NCBI GenBank assembly: GCA_002433025.1 | Contig: DJGZ01000013.1 | Coordinates: 36,473-100,472, forward strand | Length of the DNA: 64,000 bases | Direction of reading: 5' to 3' | DNA from: Bacteroidales bacterium UBA5833 | Lineage (GTDB): Bacteria; Bacteroidota; Bacteroidia; Bacteroidales; Lentimicrobiaceae | Shown: one piece after another, positions 18,149 to 26,574 of the stretch | Layout: every line of letters starts with the position of its first letter | How positions within the stretch are numbered: the first letter of the stretch is position 1 | Program-made: the position numbers and the translations under genes | The notes under the pieces: model-generated | What the model saw: the letters and a program-made list of their open reading frames with translations, nothing else | What the model was told of the DNA's origin: nothing | Databases searched by the model: none

Positions 18149-19798
18149 ATGAAAATTGCATTGGTTCAGCTGAATTATGTCATAGGCGATTTTGAAGGCA
18201 ACACCCGGAAAATTATTGAGCAGATCCGGCTGGCTGCCCGGGAGGGCGCCGGACTGGCGGTTTTTGCCGAATTGGCCGTTACCGGTTATCCCGGGCGCGA
18301 CTATCTTGAATTCGACGACTTTATCAGCCGATCAGAAGAATGTATGCAGCAGATTGCTGCAGAATGCCGTGGCATTGCGGCGATTGTCGGCGGACCTTCG
18401 CGCAACCTCACAGGCAAGGGAAAACCCCTGTTTAATTCGGCCTGGGTGCTTGCCGACGGGCAGGTAAAACAGCTGGTGCATAAAAGCCTGCTGCCCAATT
18501 ATGATGTGTTTGATGAATACCGATATTTTGAACCGGCAACCGGGTCCGGAGTGGTTGAAGTAAACGGGACCCGCCTGGCCGTAACCATCTGCGAGGATAT
18601 CTGGAATACAGGCGATATTCCCCTTTACCGGAGGTTTCCGCTGGATGACGCAATCGCGATGAATCCCGAACTGATCATCAATATTGCCGCTTCGCCCTTT
18701 CATTATAACCAGTCACTTGCACGCAGGCAGGTGCTCAGGGATAATGCGTTGAAATATAATTTGCCTGTAATCTATGTCAATCATACCGGGGCTCAGACTG
18801 AACTTATTTTCGACGGAGGGTCCATGGCCTGCGACTGCGGCGGAAATATCCGGGAAACCCTGCCTTTTTTTAGTGAAGGCGTGCAGATCATCGAAACCGG
18901 CGACTCCTGGTACAATGTAACAGCCGCGCCTGAAGTGTCTGTTGACGATGAAGTACGCGATATTGCACTTATTCATGATGCCCTGGTGCTTGGCATCCGC
19001 GATTATTTCGGTAAAATGGGATTTAGCAAGGCGATACTCGGTCTTTCCGGCGGTATTGATTCTGCGGTCACCCTTGCCCTGGCAGCCGGAGCGCTTGGCC
19101 CGCAAAACGTGCATGGCATCCTGTTGCCTTCAGAATTTTCATCGGATCATTCCGTTGAAGATGCAAAAACCCTGGCGGTTAACCTGGGCTGTCCCTATGA
19201 GGTTATCCCGATTTCAGACGCTTTCCACGCACTTGAAAATACCATGCAGCCATTTTTCAGGGATTTGCCATTCGGCTTAACCGAAGAAAACATGCAGGCG
19301 CGCATAAGGGCAGTAATCCTGATGGCGATGGCAAACAAATTCGGCTACATTTTGCTGAATACCAGCAATAAGAGTGAAGCTGCCGTGGGCTATGGCACGC
19401 TGTACGGCGATATGTGCGGCGGTCTTTCGGTGCTAGGCGATGTTTACAAAACCGATGTTTACCGCCTGGCACACTATATAAACCGGACCTCGGAAATTAT
19501 TCCGCTGAACTCAATCGTAAAACCGCCCTCGGCTGAACTGCGTCCCGGACAGAAAGACAGCGACTCACTGCCCGAGTATGATGTACTCGATCAACTGCTG
19601 TTTCAATATATTGAAAAACGCAGGGGAAAAAGAGAGCTGGAGGAGATGGGATTCGCCCCGCCGCTGGTTGCCCGTGTGCTGAAGATGGTGAATTCAAATG
19701 AGTGGAAACGGTATCAGACCCCACCCATCCTGCGCGTCTCGCCCAAGGCTTTCGGCATGGGCCGGAGAATGCCGATAGTGGGGAAATACACAGGGTAA
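18149..19798 (+). CDS. nadE: glutamine-dependent NAD+ synthetase
   Basis: 549 residues with two domains. The N-terminal nitrilase-like amidase carries Glu41 (AELAVTGYPG), Lys112 (LVHKSLLPNYDVFDEYRYF) and the nucleophile Cys148 (VTICEDIW), so ammonia comes from glutamine. The C-terminal synthetase has the ATP pyrophosphatase loop LSGGIDSA at 299-306 and NTSNKSEAAVGYGTLYGDMCGG for deamido-NAD binding. It makes NAD+ from nicotinate adenine dinucleotide. The sequence TAATTTCG at 18119-18126 is a near-consensus -7 box. Confidence 0.97.
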   Translation: MKIALVQLNYVIGDFEGNTRKIIEQIRLAAREGAGLAVFAELAVTGYPGRDYLEFDDFISRSEECMQQIAAECRGIAAIVGGPSRNLTGKGKPLFNSAWVLADGQVKQLVHKSLLPNYDVFDEYRYFEPATGSGVVEVNGTRLAVTICEDIWNTGDIPLYRRFPLDDAIAMNPELIINIAASPFHYNQSLARRQVLRDNALKYNLPVIYVNHTGAQTELIFDGGSMACDCGGNIRETLPFFSEGVQIIETGDSWYNVTAAPEVSVDDEVRDIALIHDALVLGIRDYFGKMGFSKAILGLSGGIDSAVTLALAAGALGPQNVHGILLPSEFSSDHSVEDAKTLAVNLGCPYEVIPISDAFHALENTMQPFFRDLPFGLTEENMQARIRAVILMAMANKFGYILLNTSNKSEAAVGYGTLYGDMCGGLSVLGDVYKTDVYRLAHYINRTSEIIPLNSIVKPPSAELRPGQKDSDSLPEYDVLDQLLFQYIEKRRGKRELEEMGFAPPLVARVLKMVNSNEWKRYQTPPILRVSPKAFGMGRRMPIVGKYTG

Positions 19799-19946
19799 TT
19801 TATGCAAACATGGCTTTTCTCGTTTTGAAACGAAAATGGTTAAGGATTCGGTTTTATCATATAAATACAACAAGATCAAAAAGGCCTTATTAATTGATAC
19901 TTTGTGGCCTTTCGGAATTACAACCGCTGAAATTCTACCAGGTTTA

Positions 19947-20050
19947 TTGGAATAGTATCCCATTACTTTGTAAGGATGGATACTTTTTGGAATGAAATCC
20001 CAAAACTTTGTAAAATGAGATAGTTTTTGGAATGAAATCCCAAAGAATTG
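19947..20050. repeat. three tandem 40-bp units each with a TTGGAAT-N3-ATCCCAA dyad
   Basis: Units begin at 19947, 19987 and 20027, exactly 40 bp apart. Each begins TTGGAAT, three bases, then ATCCCA(T/A), an imperfect palindrome, and the first two continue with ACTTTGTAA. Units 2 and 3 agree at all 17 dyad bases; unit 1 differs at a few. 40 bp is close to four helical turns, so the dyads would face the same side of the DNA. No protein reads through, since 40 is not a multiple of three and stops occur in each frame. Confidence 0.85.
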
Positions 20051-20289
20051 ACTACTTCACAGCATAATTTTTTAAGCACATGCTATACCCGTTACGGATT
20101 TATAAAACTGCACTCTAACACATGTAATGGATTGAAATAACTGGCTGAATAATAATAAATAATCAATTTTCTTCCTGTGCTGAATAAATTTTGAAACGCA
20201 GGGATATCTTCCGTTGGCAATGATAAATGCCGGATTTGAATATCAGGGGTTCAAAATTTCAGGCAGCGCATTTTGCCGGGAAAAGAAAT

Positions 20290-20323
20290 AGCCCCAAAGC
20301 TATTATTTAATTTCTTTGGGGCT
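20290..20323 (-). terminator. terminator after the nfu-mrp operon
   Basis: A perfect 10-bp stem (AGCCCCAAAG / CTTTGGGGCT) with a 14-nt loop, followed on the minus strand by ATTTCTTTT. It may work in both directions. Confidence 0.65.
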
Positions 20324-20417
20324 GAATGATTCAGGTTGTATTCACTTTGATAGCAAACGCTTTTTAACGGAACAGGATGTTAAAAAACAGTTGTGCAAAG
20401 GGCTGAAAAAAAATGGA

Positions 20418-20663
20418 TTACATATTCAACGCTTCCACCGATTTGATTTCGGGCAGGGCTTTTCTCACGGCTTCTTCCACGCCGTTTTTAAGGGTCATGC
20501 GGCTGAACGGGCAGGAACCGCAGGCGCCCTGCAATTCAACATTAACCACCTTGTCTTCGGTAAGTTCAACAAAGCTGATATCACCGCCGTCGGCCTGCAG
20601 ATAAGGCCTGATCTGCTCAATGATGTTTTTGACTTTTATAGCCAGTTCTTCGTGGTTTGACAT
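20418..20663 (-). CDS. NifU C-terminal domain protein (Nfu-type Fe-S carrier)
   Basis: 81 residues, consisting only of the Nfu domain: IIEQIRPYLQADGGDISFVEL, then the CxxC ligand pair in GACGSCPFSRMTLKNGVE. Such proteins carry [4Fe-4S] clusters to target enzymes. It starts 32 bp after the mrp stop codon, so the two form an operon whose products both work in cluster assembly or transfer. Confidence 0.95.
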   Translation of the reverse strand: MSNHEELAIKVKNIIEQIRPYLQADGGDISFVELTEDKVVNVELQGACGSCPFSRMTLKNGVEEAVRKALPEIKSVEALNM

Positions 20664-20695
20664 TTTTTTGTGATTTAAGGTAAAAGTTTGATAAG

Positions 20696-21796
20696 TTACT
20701 TGGTGATTTCCACAATTTTGGTCGGTGCCAGGGTGGCATTGCGTATGGCTATCTGCTGGGCAGTGTTTTCGGCCAGTTTGATAAAAGCTTCAGATACCGG
20801 TGAACTGAAATCCAGCGCGATGGGACTGCCCTTGTCGCCCGATTCGCAGATGCCCTGTACCAGCGGAATCTGTCCGAGCAACGGAATATTGTGCTCTTCA
20901 GCCAGGCGTTTGCCACCTTCCTTCCCGAAGATGAAATATTTGTTTTCGGGCAGTTCAGCCGGGGTAAACCAGGCCATATTTTCAATCAGGCCGAGGATGG
21001 GAACGTTGATGCTTTCCTGGGTAAACATGCCGATGGCTTTCCGGGCATCTGCCAGGGCCACTTCCTGTGGCGTGGTAACGATGCATACGCCGGTTACAGG
21101 CAGCTGCTGCACAATGGTCAGGTGAATGTCACCGGTTCCGGGGGGCATATCAATCACCAGGTAATCAAGTTCACCCCAGTCGGCTTCGCTGAAAAGCTGG
21201 GTCAGCGCATTGCTGGCCATGGGCCCGCGCCATACAAGGGCTTTGGCCGGATCCACAAAAAAGCCGATCGACAGGATATCTATCCCATACTTGCGAACCG
21301 GAACAACGTATGCTTTCCCGTTTTTCTCAACGGCAGCCGGTTTGGTATTCATCTCGTTGAACATCAGGGGAACGGAGGGCCCGTAGATATCGGCGTCAAT
21401 GAGTCCCACACTGGCGCCTGTGCGTCCGAGTGCCACGGCCAGGTTGGCGGCTACGGTCGATTTACCCACGCCCCCTTTACCTGAGGCTACCGCAATTATA
21501 TTTTTTACACCCTGCAGCAGCGGCTGTTTGTCGGCCCGGCGGGTGGTTACCCTCGAAGTCATCTCCACATTAACTTCTGCCCAGGGATCAACAAGCTGTT
21601 GAATGGCGGCAATGCAGTCTTTTTTGATTTTATCCTTAAGCGGACAGGCAGGGGTGGTCAGTACGACCTTGAAAGAAACCTTGTTGCCCTCCACCTGTAC
21701 ATCCTCAATCATGTTCAGTGTCACCAGATCGCGCTTCAGGTCTGGATCATTAACGGTTCGTAAAGCATTGATAACGTCTTCTTTAGAAAAAGCCAT
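20696..21796 (-). CDS. mrp: Mrp/ApbC-type Fe-S cluster carrier ATPase
   Basis: 366 residues. N-terminal MIP18/DUF59 domain (about 1-90; VNDPDLKRDLVTLNMIEDV and TTPACPLKDKI) fused to a deviant Walker A P-loop NTPase (VASGKGGVGKSTVAANLAVALG near 103). Switch and Walker B parts are LIDADIYGPSVPLMF and LDYLVIDMPPGTGD. The usual cluster-binding CxxC near the C-terminus of many ApbC proteins is not apparent here (ENMAWFTPAELPENKYFIFG stands in that region), which is worth checking. Operon with the Nfu gene downstream. Confidence 0.93.
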   Translation of the reverse strand: MAFSKEDVINALRTVNDPDLKRDLVTLNMIEDVQVEGNKVSFKVVLTTPACPLKDKIKKDCIAAIQQLVDPWAEVNVEMTSRVTTRRADKQPLLQGVKNIIAVASGKGGVGKSTVAANLAVALGRTGASVGLIDADIYGPSVPLMFNEMNTKPAAVEKNGKAYVVPVRKYGIDILSIGFFVDPAKALVWRGPMASNALTQLFSEADWGELDYLVIDMPPGTGDIHLTIVQQLPVTGVCIVTTPQEVALADARKAIGMFTQESINVPILGLIENMAWFTPAELPENKYFIFGKEGGKRLAEEHNIPLLGQIPLVQGICESGDKGSPIALDFSSPVSEAFIKLAENTAQQIAIRNATLAPTKIVEITK

Positions 21797-21915
21797 GGCA
21801 GTAGCGTTTGTATTAATTTAGATTCGGTAAAGATAAGGGTTTTTTGGAAATGCGCCGGAATTTGCAGTTTTTCCAAAAAGCCTTTTGACAGCTGGGAATA
21901 AATGGGGTTTTGACT

Positions 21916-21923
21916 TATCTTTG
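21916..21923 (+). promoter_or_regulatory. -7 box upstream of the SGNH-like gene
   Basis: TATCTTTG, a perfect TAnnTTTG, 37 bp before the start codon at 21961. A TTTTG at 21883-21887 is too far away (28 nt) for a normal -33 element. Confidence 0.5.
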
Positions 21924-21960
21924 TAATAATCATAAAAACAGAACAGTAAATTTATTGCGG

Positions 21961-23253
21961 ATGAAGAAGTTGCTGACAGGTAAAGGTATTTTATTTGTGC
22001 TGTTGATGATATGCAGGGTTGAATGGATACAGGCGCAAATCATTGCCGATCATACGGTGGTTGATAAGTATGCACAGATCCCGCAACAATATATCGATAA
22101 GGTGAAGGAGATGTGGGTGATTGTTGCCGGGGAGTCTCACTCAAAGGGTTACAGAATCGGCTGCCGTCTGCTCGAAGAGCTGGATCCGCGGTTCCAGGTC
22201 AATATCAGGGAATCCGGTGTACCGGAAGGGTATACCAATGCACACATGCGCCTGAGCAGCGCCACCTGGGGCGACCTGAACAACAGCAGCGGGTGGATAT
22301 ACAGTTACGGGGAGGAGGATTGGTTTACCAATGCAACAGCCCTGAGCCGCACCCGGGCCCACCTGACCTATTGCAATACCAATAACCTGACCATTGCGGC
22401 CATGGGCTTCGGCTGGTGCTGGGACATGACCAGCAACAACTGGCCGGCCGGAACCCCCGACCCGGTGTACCAGGTAAGATGGGCCGGGCGTTCATCCGGA
22501 GGGCCGGAAGGAAGCAAGCGCTGGGGATTGGATGCAGGGGATTTCGTCCTCACTGAAAACTCGGTGTGCATGGATACTTATCTGAATGCTACTGATGGTT
22601 ACAATGCCCATTGCATCGCCAACGGTTACCCGACAAAAGTCTTTTACACCACCGGCCCGGTGGATGCTAATGAGAATCTTGGTGAAAACGGATACCAGCG
22701 GTTTATCAAACATGAGTATATCCGGAGTTTTGTCAGGGCTGATGAGGGGCGCATCCTTTTTGATTATGCCGACATTCTCTGCTGGAACGATGCAGGGGAA
22801 AGAAGGGTGGTTTCCTGGACCGATTTTAGTGGTATTACGCAACCTTATCAGGCCATTCATGCTGATAACCTGATTGATATGAATGGAGGTTATGTTGAAG
22901 ACGGTGATCATATCGGTGAAAGGGGGGCCGTCAGGCTCGCTAAAGCGCTCTGGTGGATGCTTGCCCGCATGGCCGGATGGGATGGACAGCCCCTGGCTGC
23001 TGATACAAAGCCATTGGCGGAGAAAATGATTGTTTACCCGGTTCCTGCGAAAGATTTTCTGATCGTTGAGCCGGGAGACAACTCCGGGTTGATACAGGCT
23101 GAGCTTTTCGACATCAGGGGAAATATCATCCTTTCGGAGCATATCAGCGGAACCGGTGCTCGGATAAACCTGAACGGTCTCAATTCAGGCGTATATATTT
23201 TAAAAATTGCGGCCGGGGGCCGGATTGCTTACCGTAAGGTCGTAAGGTTGTGA
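21961..23253 (+). CDS. secreted SGNH-hydrolase-like protein with T9SS sorting domain
   Basis: 430 residues starting MKKLLTGKGILFVLLMICRV (signal peptide cleaved near QAQ). I do not recognise a named family, but the body fits an SGNH-type esterase. Strand 1 ends WVIVAGESHSKGYR, with GES in place of GDS and Ser59 or Ser61 as nucleophile, and DGDHIGERGAVRLAKALWWML (Asp314-x-x-His317) matches the catalytic dyad followed by the usual helix. The last 75 residues are a T9SS type A sorting domain (KMIVYPVPAKDFLIVEPG to YRKVVRL). Probably an extracellular carbohydrate or lipid esterase; the substrate is unknown. A longer frame to 21910 is rejected because it would start upstream of the promoter. Confidence 0.7.
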   Translation: MKKLLTGKGILFVLLMICRVEWIQAQIIADHTVVDKYAQIPQQYIDKVKEMWVIVAGESHSKGYRIGCRLLEELDPRFQVNIRESGVPEGYTNAHMRLSSATWGDLNNSSGWIYSYGEEDWFTNATALSRTRAHLTYCNTNNLTIAAMGFGWCWDMTSNNWPAGTPDPVYQVRWAGRSSGGPEGSKRWGLDAGDFVLTENSVCMDTYLNATDGYNAHCIANGYPTKVFYTTGPVDANENLGENGYQRFIKHEYIRSFVRADEGRILFDYADILCWNDAGERRVVSWTDFSGITQPYQAIHADNLIDMNGGYVEDGDHIGERGAVRLAKALWWMLARMAGWDGQPLAADTKPLAEKMIVYPVPAKDFLIVEPGDNSGLIQAELFDIRGNIILSEHISGTGARINLNGLNSGVYILKIAAGGRIAYRKVVRL

Positions 23254-23336
23254 AGCACTATGCAATCGCGGTGCATTTGCATTGCTTTGCAGATGTTAAG
23301 GATTGGCTACGGCGGGTCATTTTTCGATAATCAGCT

Positions 23337-24371
23337 ATGCGATACCGGTTGATTTATGTTTTATGTAGCACACTTATGCTTTGCGGATGCCGGGTCATCT
23401 CGCCGGTTCAGCATAGTAACGGTGAAACAGGGCAGGCCTCTGTATTTGAGAATTATTCAATGCAGCGTCAGTATGAAAGCCTCACGCTCCGGGTTTACAG
23501 GATTGTAACCTATGTCACTTATGAATCGCAGATTTTTGAACAGGGAAGCGGCCTTACACTGAATGACCTTACAGACAGGGATATAGATTTCTCGGTTGTC
23601 AAGGCCCGGCTTGTTCACAACGATTCATACAGCGGGAGCGGGTTTGCCATTAAGGGTAATGACGGCAAAGCCCTGTTGCTTACCTGCGCGCACACCATTG
23701 ATTTCCCTGATACGGTTTTTACTTATGATGACTATGCCAATGCTTCGGGCCAACGCTACCTGCTGGGCCTGTCGGTAAAGACAAGTCAGGTAATTCAGGT
23801 CAGCGGCAACAATCTGCATTGCAGGGCAGAGATCCTTGCCGCTGATCCCGCCAATGATCTGGCCCTGCTCGAAATTCCGCTAACAACCGGAGCCATTCGT
23901 GTGGTGACTCCCTTGTCGGAAGGCGGCAAACTATCGTGGGGCGACAGGGTATGGCTGACCGGTTATCCTTCGGGAAGGTTTATGATGACTTCCGGCTTGA
24001 TCAGTAATCCCGGCGCATCAGACGGTTTGCTGATGACCGATGCGCCTTTTAGTGAAGGTTACAGCGGGGCTCCTGCCTTTGTTTATGATCGGCGTGTAAA
24101 CGGATTCCGGCTGGCCGGTATCGGGCGTTCTGTGGCCGCCAGAAGCAGTTACGTGCTGCAACCCGAAAAAGAGATCCATGATGCCTCATACAATACTTCC
24201 CTGCCGTACACCGGGCCTGTATATGTGCGCACGGAGCGCGAACCGGCGGCAGGGGTCACATTCCTGATTGGCAGCAGAATGCTGGATGATTTTCTGAAAT
24301 CATGTGATGCGGTACTTCAAATAAAGGGTTGGGGTGATATTGCCCGTGAAATGAGGAAGGTGGTGGATTAA
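23337..24371 (+). CDS. trypsin-like serine protease lipoprotein
   Basis: 344 residues. A short signal with lipobox MLCGC (Cys18) predicts membrane anchoring. A chymotrypsin-fold triad is visible: His119 in LLLTCAHTID, Asp174 in PANDLALLEIP and Ser243 in SEGYSGAPAF. The surrounding phrases (SGSGFAIKGNDGKALLL, WLTGYPSGRF) belong to the DegP/S1C-like trypsin group, but no PDZ domain follows. The active-site loop GYSGAP replaces the usual GNSGGP. It could process or monitor envelope proteins. It lies 83 bp after the SGNH-like gene; a shared transcript is possible. Confidence 0.85.
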   Translation: MRYRLIYVLCSTLMLCGCRVISPVQHSNGETGQASVFENYSMQRQYESLTLRVYRIVTYVTYESQIFEQGSGLTLNDLTDRDIDFSVVKARLVHNDSYSGSGFAIKGNDGKALLLTCAHTIDFPDTVFTYDDYANASGQRYLLGLSVKTSQVIQVSGNNLHCRAEILAADPANDLALLEIPLTTGAIRVVTPLSEGGKLSWGDRVWLTGYPSGRFMMTSGLISNPGASDGLLMTDAPFSEGYSGAPAFVYDRRVNGFRLAGIGRSVAARSSYVLQPEKEIHDASYNTSLPYTGPVYVRTEREPAAGVTFLIGSRMLDDFLKSCDAVLQIKGWGDIAREMRKVVD

Positions 24372-24721
24372 AATCCCGTTTCCCGGGAAGGGTCCCAGAA
24401 TAATTCTTTAAAATTCAATATTTTATCCTCTTCTACCACCGCGCCTTCCTGTTCAAGAAGTTGCCGCATCAGATCAGGATTACCGAAATGATGTTTTCCG
24501 GTAAGTAAGCCGTTGCGGTTAACCACCCGGTGTGCAGGAACCGGTTCCGGTGAATGGTGGGAAGCATTCATCGCCCATCCTACCATGCGTGCAGAGCCCC
24601 TGCTGCCCAAAAACGCAGCGATGGCCCCGTATGAGGTAACCCTGCCGTAAGGGATCAGTTTTACGACCTCATAGACGTTTTCAAAGAATGAAGCCTGATC
24701 GTCAGTTTTTACCGGTTTCAT
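24368..24721 (-). CDS. alkyltransferase-like protein (MGMT family, no catalytic Cys)
   Basis: 117 residues, just the DNA-binding domain of O6-methylguanine-DNA methyltransferase. Conserved: IPYGRVTSYGAIAAFLGSRGSARMVGWAM (helix-turn-helix with Arg finger). The active-site PCHR motif reads PAHRVV, with Ala63 in place of the methyl-accepting Cys, so it cannot dealkylate. Such alkyltransferase-like proteins bind alkylated guanine and hand it to nucleotide-excision repair. Start codon and trmB stop overlap as ATGA, so translation is coupled. Its stop overlaps the stop of the convergent protease gene by 3 bases. Confidence 0.9.
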   Translation of the reverse strand: MKPVKTDDQASFFENVYEVVKLIPYGRVTSYGAIAAFLGSRGSARMVGWAMNASHHSPEPVPAHRVVNRNGLLTGKHHFGNPDLMRQLLEQEGAVVEEDKILNFKELFWDPSRETGF

Positions 24722-25374
24722 GTTAATTTGAATCTCAGGTACTTGATAGGAATTCCCTGCGCAAGAAATATCTTTTCGTAATGGGTCTGGGTAAGCATTA
24801 CATCTTCATTTAATCCGCTGTTATACAGGTCAAATGTGTGCATCAACAGTTCATGGCCCTCCGCGGCAATGGTTCCCAGGGTATATTCAAAAAACGCAGG
24901 GTTATCGGTTTTCAGGTGAATGATGCTGCCGGGTTTCAGCAGGGTTTTATACCGGTTCAGGAACATGGGAGAAGTCAGCCGTTTCCTGGCTTTGGCAGGC
25001 TGCGGATCGGGAAAGGTAATCCATATCCCGTTCACCTCTCCCGGGGCAAAGGCGTTAAGTATCATATCGATGCGCATGCGCAGAAATGCCACATTGGGGT
25101 AACCGTTTTCGAATGACGTCCTGGCGCCCCGCCATATTCTGGCCCCTTTGATATCAACGCCGATATAATTGTTTTCCGGATATTTTTCTGCAAGGGTAAC
25201 GGTGTATTCCCCTTTGCCGCATCCGAGTTCCAGGATGATGGGGTTTTCATTTCCGAAAAAACCGTGCCACTTGCCTTTCTGATCGAAACCCCGGACCAGT
25301 TCCTCAAATGACGGCTGGAAAAGGTGCGGAAAGGTGGCGTTTTCCGCGAATCGGTCTAATTTTCTCTTGCTCAA
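24718..25374 (-). CDS. trmB: tRNA (guanine-N7-)-methyltransferase
   Basis: 218 residues. Makes m7G at position 46 of tRNA. SAM motif ILELGCGKGEYTVTLAEKYP, then NYIGVDIKGARIWRGA, and the family signature ITFPDPQPAKARKRLTSPMFL. The C-terminus contains the usual DLYNSGLNEDVMLTQTHYEKIFLAQG. First gene of a two-gene unit with the alkyltransferase-like gene. Confidence 0.97.
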   Translation of the reverse strand: MSKRKLDRFAENATFPHLFQPSFEELVRGFDQKGKWHGFFGNENPIILELGCGKGEYTVTLAEKYPENNYIGVDIKGARIWRGARTSFENGYPNVAFLRMRIDMILNAFAPGEVNGIWITFPDPQPAKARKRLTSPMFLNRYKTLLKPGSIIHLKTDNPAFFEYTLGTIAAEGHELLMHTFDLYNSGLNEDVMLTQTHYEKIFLAQGIPIKYLRFKLT

Positions 25375-25391
25375 CGACGGGATGATTATGG

Positions 25392-25410
25392 CCGGACCAT
25401 AGTTGTCCGG
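25392..25410. promoter_or_regulatory. inverted repeat upstream of trmB
   Basis: CCGGAC, 7-nt loop, GTCCGG, perfect 6-bp arms, 18 bp before the trmB start. No T run follows on either strand, so it may be an operator or a leader hairpin rather than a terminator. Confidence 0.35.
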
Positions 25411-25489
25411 GATTAATGGCCTGCAAAAATAGCAAACAGCATCTTAACTGCAGTAAAACAGTGAATCAGGTGTAAGAATTTTTTGAGGA

Positions 25490-26449
25490 TTACCTGCGTG
25501 TCAGCAGCCAGGCTTCGGGAAATCTGCCATGGCGGACTTCGTTCACCTTGCTGATAGCCAGATCTTTGTTACTGAATCCGGCTACACTTACATGGTAAAG
25601 GCCACGGCTGTTTTGCCCGGCAATGGAAGCATCGTAACCTTCCGCCCTGAGTTCGCTGACCAGTTTCTCAGCATTCTCCTGAATACTGAAAGCCCCGGCA
25701 ATCACAAAGTAAATGTCAGGTTTTACGGCTTCGGCAGGCTCAGGGGCGGCAACAGGCTCCGGGGTGAATTCAGCCGGGCTTGCTGTATAGGTTTCCACCT
25801 CAGTAGTTCCGGTATTCACCTGCACAGGCGATTCGGTTTGCGCAGGAATCAGGGACGCATAGTTGTTCCTCAGGCCTGACAAGCCTCCCGTATTCAGCGC
25901 ACTCCAGATCGAAATGGTAGCCAGGGGCAGCAATATGGCAGCCCACCTGAGCGTGGAAGGAAGTTTACGCATGGCAGGCACAGCGCGGCTACCGGTCAGA
26001 CTCCGGCCGATTTTTTCCTGAAGGCCTTCACGGTTAACAGGCTCGGAAGTAAATGCAACAAGACCGAATGCATCATCAAGATAGTTTGATCCCTTTTCAG
26101 GAATAAAACTCAGGTTGTTCTCACGGTCGGCGTGCAGGCGTCCTATTCCTGCCAACACGATTTCGCCTTTTTTGCCCAGTATGCCCAATAGTCCGTTCAC
26201 CGCTGACTCTATCAGTCTGTTGGCTTCGGCATAGCTGATTTCTTCACCGGAAGCAATGGCGTTGGCCAGGATGCCGTCGTTGTTGCATAACCTTGCATTG
26301 AAAGCAAGTTGCCTCGAAGGGGGCATGAAGGTGTGCGTTACCGGATGGATGGTGGCCGGCGTGTAATTGGCAATAAACCCTCCAAGACCGGGGATAATCA
26401 CGCAATCGTGCTCAAACAGCAGGCTGCTGATGTACTTTTCAAGATCCAT
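25490..26449 (-). CDS. HU-CCDC81/SPOR-domain cell-envelope protein
   Basis: 319 residues. The N-terminal 130 residues (MDLEKYISSLLFEHDCVIIPGLGGFIANY, then FNARLCNNDGILANAIA) match the tandem prokaryotic CCDC81-like HU-related domains found in Bacteroidota. A single membrane helix lies near 170-190 (LRWAAILLPLATISIWSAL), then a low-complexity Pro/Glu/Thr linker, and a C-terminal SPOR domain (YFVIAGAFSIQENAEKLVSELRAEGYD) that binds denuded peptidoglycan. Probably cytoplasmic N-terminus and periplasmic SPOR domain, acting in division or wall remodelling. Preceded and followed by short gaps of about 120 bp. Confidence 0.88.
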   Translation of the reverse strand: MDLEKYISSLLFEHDCVIIPGLGGFIANYTPATIHPVTHTFMPPSRQLAFNARLCNNDGILANAIASGEEISYAEANRLIESAVNGLLGILGKKGEIVLAGIGRLHADRENNLSFIPEKGSNYLDDAFGLVAFTSEPVNREGLQEKIGRSLTGSRAVPAMRKLPSTLRWAAILLPLATISIWSALNTGGLSGLRNNYASLIPAQTESPVQVNTGTTEVETYTASPAEFTPEPVAAPEPAEAVKPDIYFVIAGAFSIQENAEKLVSELRAEGYDASIAGQNSRGLYHVSVAGFSNKDLAISKVNEVRHGRFPEAWLLTRR

Positions 26450-26574
26450 AACAACGGTTTTGTTTCAGAAGGGCCGGGTTAAACAATTTGTGCTGAATGA
26501 ATTCCGGGTCCCGGCGGATCAAAGGTTATGCCCTTTCAAACGCAGCGCTAAGATAATGGGTTGAAACCGCTTTT

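Larger units (their letters stand above)
19799..20417. other. 619-bp non-coding stretch between nadE and the nfu gene
   Basis: AT-rich, with no gene I can support. It holds a three-unit 40-bp tandem repeat (19947-20050) and the terminator at 20290-20323. The rest shows no similarity I recognise; it may be a decayed remnant of a gene lost between the two convergent genes. Confidence 0.6.
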
